From: a virus
IMG/VR virus record: IMGVR_UViG_3300032202_000029
Location: 1 to 45,524 of that record
Length of the DNA: 45,524 bases
Reading direction: 5' to 3' (one strand)
The notes beneath the pieces were generated by a model. That model saw nothing but the letters and a program-made list of their open reading frames with translations. It had not been told where the DNA came from and ran no database searches. Both the position numbers and the translations under genes were made by a program. Shown here in pieces: positions 12,658-20,764 of the stretch. How positions within the stretch are numbered: position 1 is the stretch's first letter; each line of letters starts with the position of its first letter.

Positions 12658-12895
12658 CAACGATTTATTCGATCGTTACGCCTACGCCGAACGTACGGTG
12701 TACGATGATGCCAAACTCGGCGCCGCACTCCGTTGTCGTCGGGTCGCGGCAGCTCTCGATGCTATCGTTGTGGCCGAAGCTATCGGCGTAACGCCTGCGT
12801 TCTTATCCATGTTGGAGAACGGCAAGCGGCGGTGGTCGGATGAGCGAATCGACGAATACCTCACCGCCATTGGCGAAACGGTAGCCGATTATTGA
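12650..12895 (+). CDS. XRE-family helix-turn-helix protein
   Basis: An 81-residue protein. KLGAALRCRRVAAALDAIVVA, EAIGVTPAFLSMLENGKRR and the following DERIDEYLTAIG give the five-helix XRE/Cro fold with recognition helix around residues 49-58. It is the last plus gene before the inverted tailspike, with five bases between the converging stops. It could regulate the accessory operon. Its start region duplicates that of the gene at 12243, so both may once have been the same junction. Confidence 0.75.
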   Translation: MTTNDLFDRYAYAERTVYDDAKLGAALRCRRVAAALDAIVVAEAIGVTPAFLSMLENGKRRWSDERIDEYLTAIGETVADY

Positions 12896-12900
12896 TCATG

Positions 12901-14607
12901 TCAGGTGATGTTGTTCCCGACGATGGATGCGCCGCCAGCGTTGCCGCTGTTGTTGAGGTTCGCCCCGGTGTTCCCGGTCAGGATATTGTACGAGATGATA
13001 ACGTCGGTTACAGCGTTGGCAACATCAATCCCATTTCCTCCGTTCAACCGTGCTCGGTTGCACATAACGATGGCTCGGTCGGCAGCGGTACTGTTGAATC
13101 GAATCCCGTCGAAAGTATTATCGAGACAGGTATTGCCGACCACGTTCATGTCGGCTTCATCGATGAGGATGCCGTTGTTGGCATTGTCGGTTACGATATT
13201 GCCGTTAACGATCGATTTCGGTACCTGCACCCATATTCCGTTGGCACAGCTGCGCACGTTATTGTCGCAAACAATAGCCTTTTCCGACGTCTGGACGATT
13301 ATGCCGTTGCCGATGAAATCCCATATCTCGTTGCCAATCGCATAGAAACCGAATGTCTTCTGCACATTGATGGCGGCTTCTGCTGACGTGGTCAATCCAT
13401 CGAGAAAATTACCGATGACATTGACACTGCGGATGAGCGTGGCACTACCGTTGAGATCGATCGCCTCCAATCCTGTACCTCGGATGGTGTTGCCGATGAT
13501 GGACACACCTTCGGTGGTAGCCGTGTCACTAAGATCCTGAAATAGGATACCGTAACGGAAACCCTCGATCGTATTGCCGATGATGGCCAACCGATTACTG
13601 TTGCCGATGCCAATCGCCCTGGCATTGAATCCACTACCGGGATCATTACCATCTATCATCGTATTGCCGATGATGACACCACGCTCTGCCCGCATGCCGA
13701 TACGGATTGCCGAATCGACGACGCCGTCGCAGTTGATCACATTGTTGCTGACGATGAAGTCCTTGATATCCATGCCAGTACCGTCAAGGATATCGATCGA
13801 TTCTCCGTCAGCGTTGGTTCCGCATCGATGCATCTGATTGGCATCAATGACTAACGTATGGCAACCGCCGTTGATATCGATCGCTTCGATGTCCGACTCG
13901 CCAAACCGATTGTGGTCGATAGTTATCCGTTCACAGACATTGACGTCGACATCGGTGATGACACCGGATCGATTCGCCGACACCTTGTCGAACACGTTCC
14001 CTGTTACCCGGCAGTTGATGCACGATCGTAGCCATACTGCGGCAGCGTGGTCGACGAATCGACATCCTTCCACCAGTCCGTTGGTGACGTTCTCCAGATG
14101 AATGCCGTGAATTTCAGCTGTCTGGGTTGGACGATCACCATTGATCCGCAGGTTGCGAATCGTGATATTGCTGTTGCCGCTGCCGACGGTGTCGTTTCGA
14201 ATGATGTAGTCGGTCCCCGTCCGGCCCGCTCCTGTCGCGTTGATGATCGACGTATCTCCATACCCGAACAGTGTGATATTGTCGCCGACCGTAATGATGG
14301 TCGTGCCGACATTGACGGTGGTGTTGGCCGGGATCATTACCGCACCTCCACCGTTTGCCTCAGCCGCGTCAATCGCGGCCTGCAACGCGCCAGCGTTGGG
14401 TGTCGAGCCATAGTCGAGCACGTTGAATACGGTATCGAATCGGTCGGCCAGTGTCCGAGCCTGGGTACCAGTGGTGGAGGTGACAGTGGAGGTCGAGACG
14501 TCGTCGAGGGCATTGACGCCGTTGAGAACGTTGTCGAATTCGGTGTTCAGCGCAACGGCGGTGAGGATTTCGCCTTGCTGCCAGACCTTGATTCGGGAGA
14601 TTGCCAC
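12901..14607 (-). CDS. Tailspike / parallel beta-helix receptor-binding protein
   Basis: A 568-residue protein. The first 30 residues (RIKVWQQGEILTAVALNTEF) match the short virion-attachment start seen in many tail fibres and spikes. FNVLDYGSTPNAGALQAAID then opens a pectate-lyase-type domain, and residues about 90-568 show steady beta-helix rungs with many N-x-I/V-x-G-N elements (VIGNTIEGF, SIIGNTIRGTG, SIVNGNIVTDN). It probably binds or cleaves host surface polysaccharide. No catalytic residues can be assigned by eye. It is on the minus strand between plus-strand blocks, so it needs its own promoter; the 54-base gap to 14661 is the only room, and no clear boxes are seen there. Confidence 0.8.
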   Translation of the reverse strand: MAISRIKVWQQGEILTAVALNTEFDNVLNGVNALDDVSTSTVTSTTGTQARTLADRFDTVFNVLDYGSTPNAGALQAAIDAAEANGGGAVMIPANTTVNVGTTIITVGDNITLFGYGDTSIINATGAGRTGTDYIIRNDTVGSGNSNITIRNLRINGDRPTQTAEIHGIHLENVTNGLVEGCRFVDHAAAVWLRSCINCRVTGNVFDKVSANRSGVITDVDVNVCERITIDHNRFGESDIEAIDINGGCHTLVIDANQMHRCGTNADGESIDILDGTGMDIKDFIVSNNVINCDGVVDSAIRIGMRAERGVIIGNTMIDGNDPGSGFNARAIGIGNSNRLAIIGNTIEGFRYGILFQDLSDTATTEGVSIIGNTIRGTGLEAIDLNGSATLIRSVNVIGNFLDGLTTSAEAAINVQKTFGFYAIGNEIWDFIGNGIIVQTSEKAIVCDNNVRSCANGIWVQVPKSIVNGNIVTDNANNGILIDEADMNVVGNTCLDNTFDGIRFNSTAADRAIVMCNRARLNGGNGIDVANAVTDVIISYNILTGNTGANLNNSGNAGGASIVGNNIT

Positions 14608-14691
14608 AGACTATGTCCTCTCGACGATCGATAGCTTGTGACGAAAGCATAGCAGGCAGACTTGTTGGCTGAAACCGGTCAGCCACCCCTC

Positions 14692-15003
14692 ATGCCGGGC
14701 GGTCCCTTCGATCCGATCGTGATAGAGCATCGGTTGCCGCTGGCCGAGGTTCGGCGTCGCTGCGCCAGCCTCGGTCCAGTCTATGCCTGTGCGGTGCTCT
14801 CCACCGATCGGCAGCGTTGCGTCATCTGGCTGCCGGAGGGGGCGCCGGCCTGGCTTGTCGAGCACGAACGGCTCCACTGTCGGGGCTATCTCCACTACCC
14901 CGGCACGACCCTCCTGTTCGACCCGACGGCGCCACACAACGCCGATCGCCTCGATGATCTCCGTTCGTTCTACCGCAAACTATTGAAAACGCTGCACAAA
15001 TAG
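14692..15003 (+). CDS. Zincin-motif (HExxH) small protein
   Basis: About 104 residues from ATG 14692, or 113 from TTG 14662; neither start has a good ribosome site. WLVEHERLHCRGYLHYP contains HERLH, a full HExxH zinc motif, followed by a Cys and a third His six residues on. A similar 'HExxHCxG' small protein is common in phages of Pseudomonadota and is usually left unnamed. The position directly before the large terminase suggests a late gene. A protease, a lysis enzyme or only a metal site are all possible. Confidence 0.6.
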   Translation: MPGGPFDPIVIEHRLPLAEVRRRCASLGPVYACAVLSTDRQRCVIWLPEGAPAWLVEHERLHCRGYLHYPGTTLLFDPTAPHNADRLDDLRSFYRKLLKTLHK

Positions 15004-15036
15004 ATTTTGCCTATCGGCTGTGCTAAGGTTTGCGGC

Positions 15037-16599
15037 ATGGACGCCGTCAACCATGCCGCCGATAGTTCGGAACTGGAGGAGGCCCTATTCCTCCAGCAAG
15101 TGTTGGCGTCTCGTCAGGCCGACGATCCCCTCCGCTCGTTCGTCCCTCACCAGAAACAGCAGACGTTCATCGATGCCGTCTTCTCTGGCCGGTGGAGTGA
15201 GGTCTGGTTTGCCGCCGCCAACCGGTCAGGCAAGAGCGACGCCGGAGCCTATGTCGGGGCGCGCCTGGCGCGCTACGGCCTGCCGGACAGCATGGTGCGC
15301 GACATCCATTGTGGCGACGGGATCACCGTCCGCGACCGCGCGACGGCCGGATGGGTGGTAGGGTTATCGTTTCCACTCGTCAACGAGACGGTCCAGCCGA
15401 AGTACCACGACAACGGTCAGCTGAAGCCAGGCGGGCACGCCCCTTTCATCCCGGAGCGGGAGATCAGCCGATGGGATAAGGACAGCAACTCCGTTCACCT
15501 GAAAATTGGATCAGTTGTCGGGTTCAAATCATGTGAGGCCGGCGCGCAGAAAATGCAAGCGGCCGGGCTAGACTGGATTCAGTTTGACGAGGTACCGCCG
15601 AAGCCAATCTTCGACGAGGTCGGCATGCGTTTGGAGGCAGGTCGACGGTTGTTCATCTTCGGCACAGCAACGCTCCTACCGCCGGAAGGTACGATGGGCG
15701 GTGTGCAGTGGTTGTACAGTGAACGAATCGAGCCGTGGCAAAATGATCCGCGTAGCGTGCCGTGGGCCATATTCGGCGCATCGATATACGACAACCCGCA
15801 TCTCGATCGGGCGGAAATCGCCAAGCTGGAGGCGAAGTACGATCCTGAGTCGGCCATCGGTCAGATTCGGCTGTTAGGGACATACCTCCCCGGCGTGACC
15901 GGTAGCCGTGCCTATCCTTCCTTCATGAAAGAAGTACATGTCTATCCCCAACCTCGACCGGCCGGGGTGCGGCCATTGGTGTGGTGTCTTGATTTCAATG
16001 TCGAACCGTTCATCACCACCGTTGGATGGCGTGATGGATGGACGTTCCGCTGCCTCGGCGAGGTGACGATGGAGCAGGGCAACATCGACGACATGGTCGA
16101 CTTGCTTCATCGAAACTGGACCAGTCACCATCGAGGAGAGGTATGGTTGTACGGCGATGCAACCGGCGGGGCAAAGACGTTGCAAGCGTCGGCACAGTCA
16201 ACCTGGCGTCTCATCACCAACGCTTTGACGATGAAGCGTATCCCGTATCAGAAGAAGGTGCCCGATGCCAACCCTTTCCAACGTGATCGAGTCAATGCGG
16301 TCAACGCCGCGCTCCGATCAGAGACAGGTGCGTCGTACATCGGCATCGATCCATCATGTGAGGAACTCATCGCCGATCTCAATGGCGTCCTACTCGACCG
16401 TCAAGGCGCAGTCAAAAAGGTGACGAAACCCAACGATCCTTACGCCCGTCGAACGCATGCATCAGATGGGTTTGGTTATTGGGTTACGTACGAGATGCCG
16501 GTGGCAGCTGTCGTCGAACCGATCCGTCAAGAGCAATGGCGGCGGGGTGCAGCGATGCCAAAGGCACCTGGCTATGGTTTCACCCAACGAACTGGATGA
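15037..16599 (+). CDS. terL: Terminase large subunit
   Basis: A 520-residue packaging motor. The ATPase has Walker A AANRSGKS at about 60-67 and Walker B LDWIQFDE at about 178-185. The RNase-H-type nuclease has Asp 319 (WCLDFNVE), Asp 374 (YGDATGG) and Asp 477 (THASDGFGYW). ATG 15037 is preferred over an upstream TTG because AAGG lies 8 bases before it and the family N-terminus fits. It translocates DNA into the capsid through the portal at 16755 and cuts it. No small terminase is adjacent. Confidence 0.95.
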   Translation: MDAVNHAADSSELEEALFLQQVLASRQADDPLRSFVPHQKQQTFIDAVFSGRWSEVWFAAANRSGKSDAGAYVGARLARYGLPDSMVRDIHCGDGITVRDRATAGWVVGLSFPLVNETVQPKYHDNGQLKPGGHAPFIPEREISRWDKDSNSVHLKIGSVVGFKSCEAGAQKMQAAGLDWIQFDEVPPKPIFDEVGMRLEAGRRLFIFGTATLLPPEGTMGGVQWLYSERIEPWQNDPRSVPWAIFGASIYDNPHLDRAEIAKLEAKYDPESAIGQIRLLGTYLPGVTGSRAYPSFMKEVHVYPQPRPAGVRPLVWCLDFNVEPFITTVGWRDGWTFRCLGEVTMEQGNIDDMVDLLHRNWTSHHRGEVWLYGDATGGAKTLQASAQSTWRLITNALTMKRIPYQKKVPDANPFQRDRVNAVNAALRSETGASYIGIDPSCEELIADLNGVLLDRQGAVKKVTKPNDPYARRTHASDGFGYWVTYEMPVAAVVEPIRQEQWRRGAAMPKAPGYGFTQRTG

Positions 16600-16813
16600 G
16601 GTACCGCGATGCTGGAGATGTCTCCGCCCGTTATCTGCCTTGTCAGCCCGTCTAGGCGTATGTGTCAGTTGCGTATCGAAGGCGGTGCATGCGGAAGGGC
16701 AGGATGATGGAACCGTTCCGTCACCGGGATATTCGTTCAACGTGGTAGACGACGATGCCGAGTCAACCCAATCCGATCGATCGCCCGATTTCCCCGACAT
16801 CTCCAACGGATGA
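16574..16813 (+). CDS. Zinc-ribbon miniprotein overlapping terminase and portal
   Basis: The frame starts at ATG 16574 inside the terminase end and runs 59 bases into the portal gene. The 79 residues contain CWRCLRPL and GVCVSC, two CxxC knuckles at zinc-ribbon spacing, followed by an acidic tail. The well-ordered cysteines argue that this is a real gene nested between its two neighbours. Confidence 0.55.
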   Translation: MVSPNELDEVPRCWRCLRPLSALSARLGVCVSCVSKAVHAEGQDDGTVPSPGYSFNVVDDDAESTQSDRSPDFPDISNG

Positions 16814-18695
16814 TCCGGTCGCTCTTGTCCAGTATATGCTCGACATGCGTCGAGAGTCGTTTCATGCCCGTCGTCTGCGCATGCGTCAGAACGAACTCAA
16901 CCGTCGTGCCGTGAAGGGGATGCAGGACTGGTCGCATAAGATCGAAGGACAGAGTCGAGAGTTCATTCCCAAGACGTCCGAGCTGCGCGAGCAATTCGCC
17001 GCCTTCATCAAGCGTGGACTCGTTCAGTTCGGTCAGTGGTTCAGCCTGGAACAGACCGGCCCGATGCCAGTCGACGTTCGTCAGGTGACGAAGTGGTTGG
17101 CGAAACAGTTGTCGTCTCTACCCGGCAGCGATGGCAATGACGAATCTATCGAGCTGAAGATCAGCGACGGATCGAAAGTGGGGTTGCTGGAGTCGGTCAT
17201 CGTTCTGAAGGTGACAGCACAACGTGAAACGGCAGTCCGGTATGCTCCGGTCGACGATGTCGAGGTTGAATCGATAATCGACAGCCGACGTCGATTGCGC
17301 ATCGATCTCATGCGGACAGAAGACTACTATCCCGACCCCACCGGCCGTGGTCTGTACGAAATTGGCGATACAGAAGAGGACTTCTCTTCGATAGAGGAAC
17401 TATCGCAAGGTGATGATCCCGTCTACGATCCCAACATCGTCATGGCGTTGCGTACCGATTTCGAGCGCGAAGAACGCGAGTTCGTCGAACGACGAAAGTT
17501 TGAACGGTTGCAGCATGTCGAACGAGCGAAACCGCGTCATCGTGTCCGTCTATCAGAATATTGGGGGACTATCCTCGACAGTAATGGTGGTGTGGCTGTC
17601 GGTCCTGTGCGTCTACCCGATGGTCGACGTGAGGTTCGTCCATTACGCAACGTCATGTTCACCGTGGCCAACGATCAGTTCCTCATCCGTCGTCCGGAGG
17701 TCAACCCGTACTGGCATGGTGAATCGGTGTTCGTCAAGATTCCACTCCTACGTGAGCCGTTCACCGTTTGGCACCGTGCCCTGTTCGACCAAGTCGTATC
17801 GCTCAACTTCTCACTGAATGAGATGTTCAATCTCATCCTCGACGGCGGACTCGCCGCCGTGTGGGGTGTGCGATCAGTGCGAAAGGATTTCCTTGAGAAT
17901 CCTCGGCAGGTGTCCGGTGGTGTGGCACAGGGTGCCACCTTGATTGTCAACAGCAACGCGCCTGCCAACGCTAAGGTGTATGACACGGTCAGTACTGGCA
18001 AGGTGCCACAGGACGCATTGTCAGCATATAACATCGTCGATCGAGAGCTGTTGCAGGCTGCTCACACCAACGATCTGAAGCTCGGCCTGTTGCCGCCGAA
18101 ACAGGTGAAGGCAACGGAAATCGTCGAAGCCAGCCAAAATCAGGCGGTCACGCTCGATGCCATCGTCACTGACATGGAACGCGGTCTTGCCATCCTTATC
18201 CGTCGCGCCTACATGGTCCTTATGCAGTACGCCGATGAGATCGACCTCATCGCCCTGTCCGACATCGTCGGGTTGCGCGACGCAGTTACGCTTACCGGTA
18301 TGTCGCCGGCCCGTCGTTTTCGCACCATGGTCGAGGGGTGTAAAGTACGGGTATTCGGTTTGTCGGCCACCCTCGCCCGCGCACGCGACTTCCAACGTAT
18401 CGTTGCCATCTTCCAGCTGGTTCAGTCGTCACCCATCCTGTTGCGCGCGTTCTTACGGAAATACTCCGCAGACAAGATGCTGACGCACGTGTTCAAGCTC
18501 ATCAATCTGAATCCAGAGCAATTCGAACGTGACGAGCAGGAAATCGAACAACTCCCGACCGAGATGCAGGAAATCATGCAGTTGTTTGGCGTGCTATCGC
18601 AGCGACCGGGCACATTGGCCATGCAGGCACAGCCGGGGGGCGAACCCGGCTTGCCATCGGAGATCAATCAAGAGGGACAGCCATCGGAAACGTAG
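16755..18695 (+). CDS. Portal protein (podovirus head-tail connector)
   Basis: At 646 residues the size fits podovirus portals. The region TVWHRALFDQVVSLNFSLNEMFNLILDGG, the LGLLPPKQVKATEIVEASQNQ segment and a long C-terminal helical part (ARDFQRIVAIFQLVQSS, EQEIEQLPTEMQEIMQLFGVLSQR) are portal-like. Twelve copies would form the ring at one capsid vertex that docks the terminase. The ribosome site before ATG 16755 is weak; coupling to the overlapping miniprotein may help. Confidence 0.85.
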   Translation: MPSQPNPIDRPISPTSPTDDPVALVQYMLDMRRESFHARRLRMRQNELNRRAVKGMQDWSHKIEGQSREFIPKTSELREQFAAFIKRGLVQFGQWFSLEQTGPMPVDVRQVTKWLAKQLSSLPGSDGNDESIELKISDGSKVGLLESVIVLKVTAQRETAVRYAPVDDVEVESIIDSRRRLRIDLMRTEDYYPDPTGRGLYEIGDTEEDFSSIEELSQGDDPVYDPNIVMALRTDFEREEREFVERRKFERLQHVERAKPRHRVRLSEYWGTILDSNGGVAVGPVRLPDGRREVRPLRNVMFTVANDQFLIRRPEVNPYWHGESVFVKIPLLREPFTVWHRALFDQVVSLNFSLNEMFNLILDGGLAAVWGVRSVRKDFLENPRQVSGGVAQGATLIVNSNAPANAKVYDTVSTGKVPQDALSAYNIVDRELLQAAHTNDLKLGLLPPKQVKATEIVEASQNQAVTLDAIVTDMERGLAILIRRAYMVLMQYADEIDLIALSDIVGLRDAVTLTGMSPARRFRTMVEGCKVRVFGLSATLARARDFQRIVAIFQLVQSSPILLRAFLRKYSADKMLTHVFKLINLNPEQFERDEQEIEQLPTEMQEIMQLFGVLSQRPGTLAMQAQPGGEPGLPSEINQEGQPSET

Positions 18696-18764
18696 TTACC
18701 GCAACAGAATCCACACGAGCACGATGACCAATAACAGAAACCATGCGGATACATCTACTCGCAT
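18696..18764 (-). CDS. Possible antisense 22-residue hydrophobic peptide
   Basis: ATG 18764 opens MRVDVSAWFLLLVIVLVWIL and two more residues, then TAA. The size and make-up fit a micro-membrane-protein, but it is on the strand opposite its neighbours, without a visible ribosome site, in the gap behind the portal. Chance is a serious alternative. The remainder, 18765-18830, holds a small AATAGG/CCTATT hairpin (18799-18817). Confidence 0.2.
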   Translation of the reverse strand: MRVDVSAWFLLLVIVLVWILLR

Positions 18765-18830
18765 AGGACGAAGCGTACGTCGTCGTTGAACGGCGACAAA
18801 TAGGAAAAATCCCTATTGTGAGGTATTGAG

Positions 18831-19163
18831 ATGCAAGAATTCCTAACCGCACAGAACATGTTACTGGCATTGTTGACAGTGGTTTTCGGTGCGTGGGCTC
18901 GAAACGTAAAAACCGGTGTCGCAGCGGTCGACAAGAGCCTCGGAACGGGATTGAGTTCGATTAGTGAGTTGGTACGATCGAATCAGATACGAACCGACGA
19001 GCGGTTGTTGATGATCGAAAAGCAATTGACCGAATTGGCGACACAGATGAAGGGATTCCAGGATTGGCAAGAGCAGCACATACGTCGTCCTCATCTGGAG
19101 GCGGTTGAGCGGTTGCAGGAGCATGAGGATCGACTGAAGACTCTAGAGGATAGGGTCGCATGA
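18831..19163 (+). CDS. Membrane-anchored coiled-coil protein (holin/spanin-like)
   Basis: GAGG lies 7 bases before ATG. Of 110 residues, about 8-23 (QNMLLALLTVVFGAWA) are a single membrane helix and the rest is a long, charged coiled coil (LLMIEKQLTELATQMKGFQ, EAVERLQEHEDRLKTLEDRV). This N-in single-span plus coiled-coil layout is that of an inner-membrane spanin or a small virion-associated membrane protein. With the lipoprotein at 7298 it could form a lysis pair, but they are far apart. Confidence 0.6.
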   Translation: MQEFLTAQNMLLALLTVVFGAWARNVKTGVAAVDKSLGTGLSSISELVRSNQIRTDERLLMIEKQLTELATQMKGFQDWQEQHIRRPHLEAVERLQEHEDRLKTLEDRVA

Positions 19164-19170
19164 GGATAGT

Positions 19171-19374
19171 ATGAACGATGAACTGAAGTATACAGCCGAC
19201 GATCTCCGCAAGATGACCGTTGGTGAGGCAAAGGTCGTTCTGGCTAAGGCATGTCGGATAGAAGGTACAGCCGTCGTGCGCCGTGCTGACGGTTCGGTTC
19301 GATACGACGATGTCACTTTGGCCGGAACCTACCACGAGGACAAAGGCGATGGACCCGAATCTGACATTGGGTGA
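19171..19374 (+). CDS. Hypothetical protein (67 aa)
   Basis: GAGG precedes ATG 19171. The N-terminal half is helical (YTADDLRKMTVGEAKVVLAKA), and RIEGTAVVRRADGSVRYDDVTLAGTY suggests a short beta hairpin. It overlaps the next gene by 26 bases. Function unknown; it lies between the portal and minor virion genes. Confidence 0.55.
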   Translation: MNDELKYTADDLRKMTVGEAKVVLAKACRIEGTAVVRRADGSVRYDDVTLAGTYHEDKGDGPESDIG

Positions 19375-19537
19375 GCTGGAAGGACGGCATGACGCGTTGG
19401 CCAATGCCTACGAACAGGCGTTAGCCGCGTACAACGCCGCCAAAACCAACCAGCGGCAAGCTAAGGAAGCATTGACCGCATTCCGCAGCGACTATGGTGA
19501 AGTCATGAAGGCGTTCGCCAAGGCCAAGGAGGCGTAA
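19349..19537 (+). CDS. Small coiled-coil protein (62 aa)
   Basis: ATG 19349, with GAGG about 9 bases upstream, opens one alanine- and glutamate-rich helix running nearly the full length (LANAYEQALAAYNAAKTNQR and following). It may be a structural or assembly factor. No family recognised. Confidence 0.55.
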   Translation: MDPNLTLGELEGRHDALANAYEQALAAYNAAKTNQRQAKEALTAFRSDYGEVMKAFAKAKEA

Positions 19538-19538
19538 C

Positions 19539-19916
19539 ATGGCGCTCACTCTCGAAACAGCGTTGCGTGATGATCTCGCGAACCAGATCGACGATACCAT
19601 CAACACTGGCGCCGGCACTGCGACGATCGAGTTTCAGACCTCAGGCGATGTCGAGGTCGCGACGATCAACCTGCAAAATCCGGCCTTTGGGGCGTCGTCG
19701 ACCGGCACCATTACGCTGCAAGGTACGCCGTTGCAAGATACTAATGCCACTGGTGGAACGACGGCACAGTTCGAACTCAACGATCGCGACAATACCAAAC
19801 AGCTGGAGGGAACGGTGGCGACGTCAGGTGCCGACATCAACATCTCTTCGACGGCGATCGGCGCCGGTGACACGGTCGAGCTGACGTCTTTCACCCTGAC
19901 CGTGCCGGCGTCGTAA
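19539..19916 (+). CDS. Beta-rich virion protein (125 aa)
   Basis: GGAGG stands before ATG 19539, one base after the previous stop. The sequence is Thr/Ser/Gly-rich with strand-turn repeats (GDVEVATINLQNPAFGASST, GTITLQGTPLQDTNATGGTT, VELTSFTLTVPAS), like small head-decoration or tail proteins. It sits in a run of beta-rich proteins with 20765. Exact role unknown. Confidence 0.6.
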   Translation: MALTLETALRDDLANQIDDTINTGAGTATIEFQTSGDVEVATINLQNPAFGASSTGTITLQGTPLQDTNATGGTTAQFELNDRDNTKQLEGTVATSGADINISSTAIGAGDTVELTSFTLTVPAS

Positions 19917-19947
19917 AGGGGTGTAACGACGGGAAAGGGAGACAAGT

Positions 19948-20256
19948 ATGGCCGATTTAACGCCGCAAGAACGGACGCAACTCCGACAGTTTATGGCGCA
20001 GAAAGCGACGGCCGATGGTACGCCTATAGCTTGGGTCAAAGCAGCCGTTAACGATACTGGTGATGCGTTGGCTAACTTGTTCGACGGAACAACGGTCCTA
20101 ACGGCTGCTGATTTTACGCCTTCGCGATCGCTTCAATCCTACTCTGTCGAACTCATCAACACGAATTCTCAACCGCATGGAGTGACCTTTACGAACCCAC
20201 AGAAAAAATGGCTTGGTGATTTCGTGTTCAACCTCATCTATCGAGCGGCAAACTAA
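19948..20256 (+). CDS. Hypothetical virion protein (102 aa)
   Basis: AAAGGGAGA precedes ATG. The first half is helical (TPQERTQLRQFMAQKATADG), the second beta-like (LQSYSVELINTNSQPHGVTF). The stop overlaps the next start as TAATG. The location suggests a tail or fibre accessory protein. Confidence 0.6.
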   Translation: MADLTPQERTQLRQFMAQKATADGTPIAWVKAAVNDTGDALANLFDGTTVLTAADFTPSRSLQSYSVELINTNSQPHGVTFTNPQKKWLGDFVFNLIYRAAN

Positions 20257-20762
20257 TGGCTACGCACCGCATTCCGATCCTTGGATGGAATACAGTGCCG
20301 GATAACTCCGGTGACGTCTTCCTTGAACCGTATTCCGTCAAAGCGACCAATGATGTGTGGGAGTATCTTGTCACTATTTTCGAGGATACTGCCACACGGA
20401 TCGGTTTGCGTGGAGCATTTGATGTTCCTCAGAATTACGTTGGCAGTCCGGTCATCATTGTGGTATGGACAGCAACGGCCACAACTGGTGCTGTCGAATG
20501 GGACTTCGATTACCGTTGCGTCGGAGGTAATGATATCGAGTCGCTAGATCAGACAGGGACACAACAGTCAGTCAACGCATCGGATAACGCTCCTTCCGTC
20601 GTCAATGAACGTTTGGAGGCGTCTCTATCATTGACCGCAGGCAATTTTGCAGCAGGTGACACTTGTCAGTTCGAACTTTTTCGTGATGGTACCGATGCCG
20701 GCGATACGATGTCTGCTGCGGCTATCGTCCATGCCCTCCTATTTGAATATGCGGATGCCTAG
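20256..20762 (+). CDS. Beta-sandwich virion protein (168 aa)
   Basis: Coupled to the previous gene by TAATG. The protein is mainly beta (VWEYLVTIFEDTATRIGLRG, PVIIVVWTATATTGAVEWDF) and ends with a strand-rich domain. It directly precedes the LamG repeat protein, so it may form part of the same fibre or be its adaptor. No named family recognised. Confidence 0.6.
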   Translation: MATHRIPILGWNTVPDNSGDVFLEPYSVKATNDVWEYLVTIFEDTATRIGLRGAFDVPQNYVGSPVIIVVWTATATTGAVEWDFDYRCVGGNDIESLDQTGTQQSVNASDNAPSVVNERLEASLSLTAGNFAAGDTCQFELFRDGTDAGDTMSAAAIVHALLFEYADA

Positions 20763-20764
20763 AT

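Noticed and set aside
12892-13386. 164-codon plus-strand frame opposite the tailspike
   Set aside because: It is antisense to a clear beta-helix protein with a virion-attachment N-terminus and has no ribosome site.
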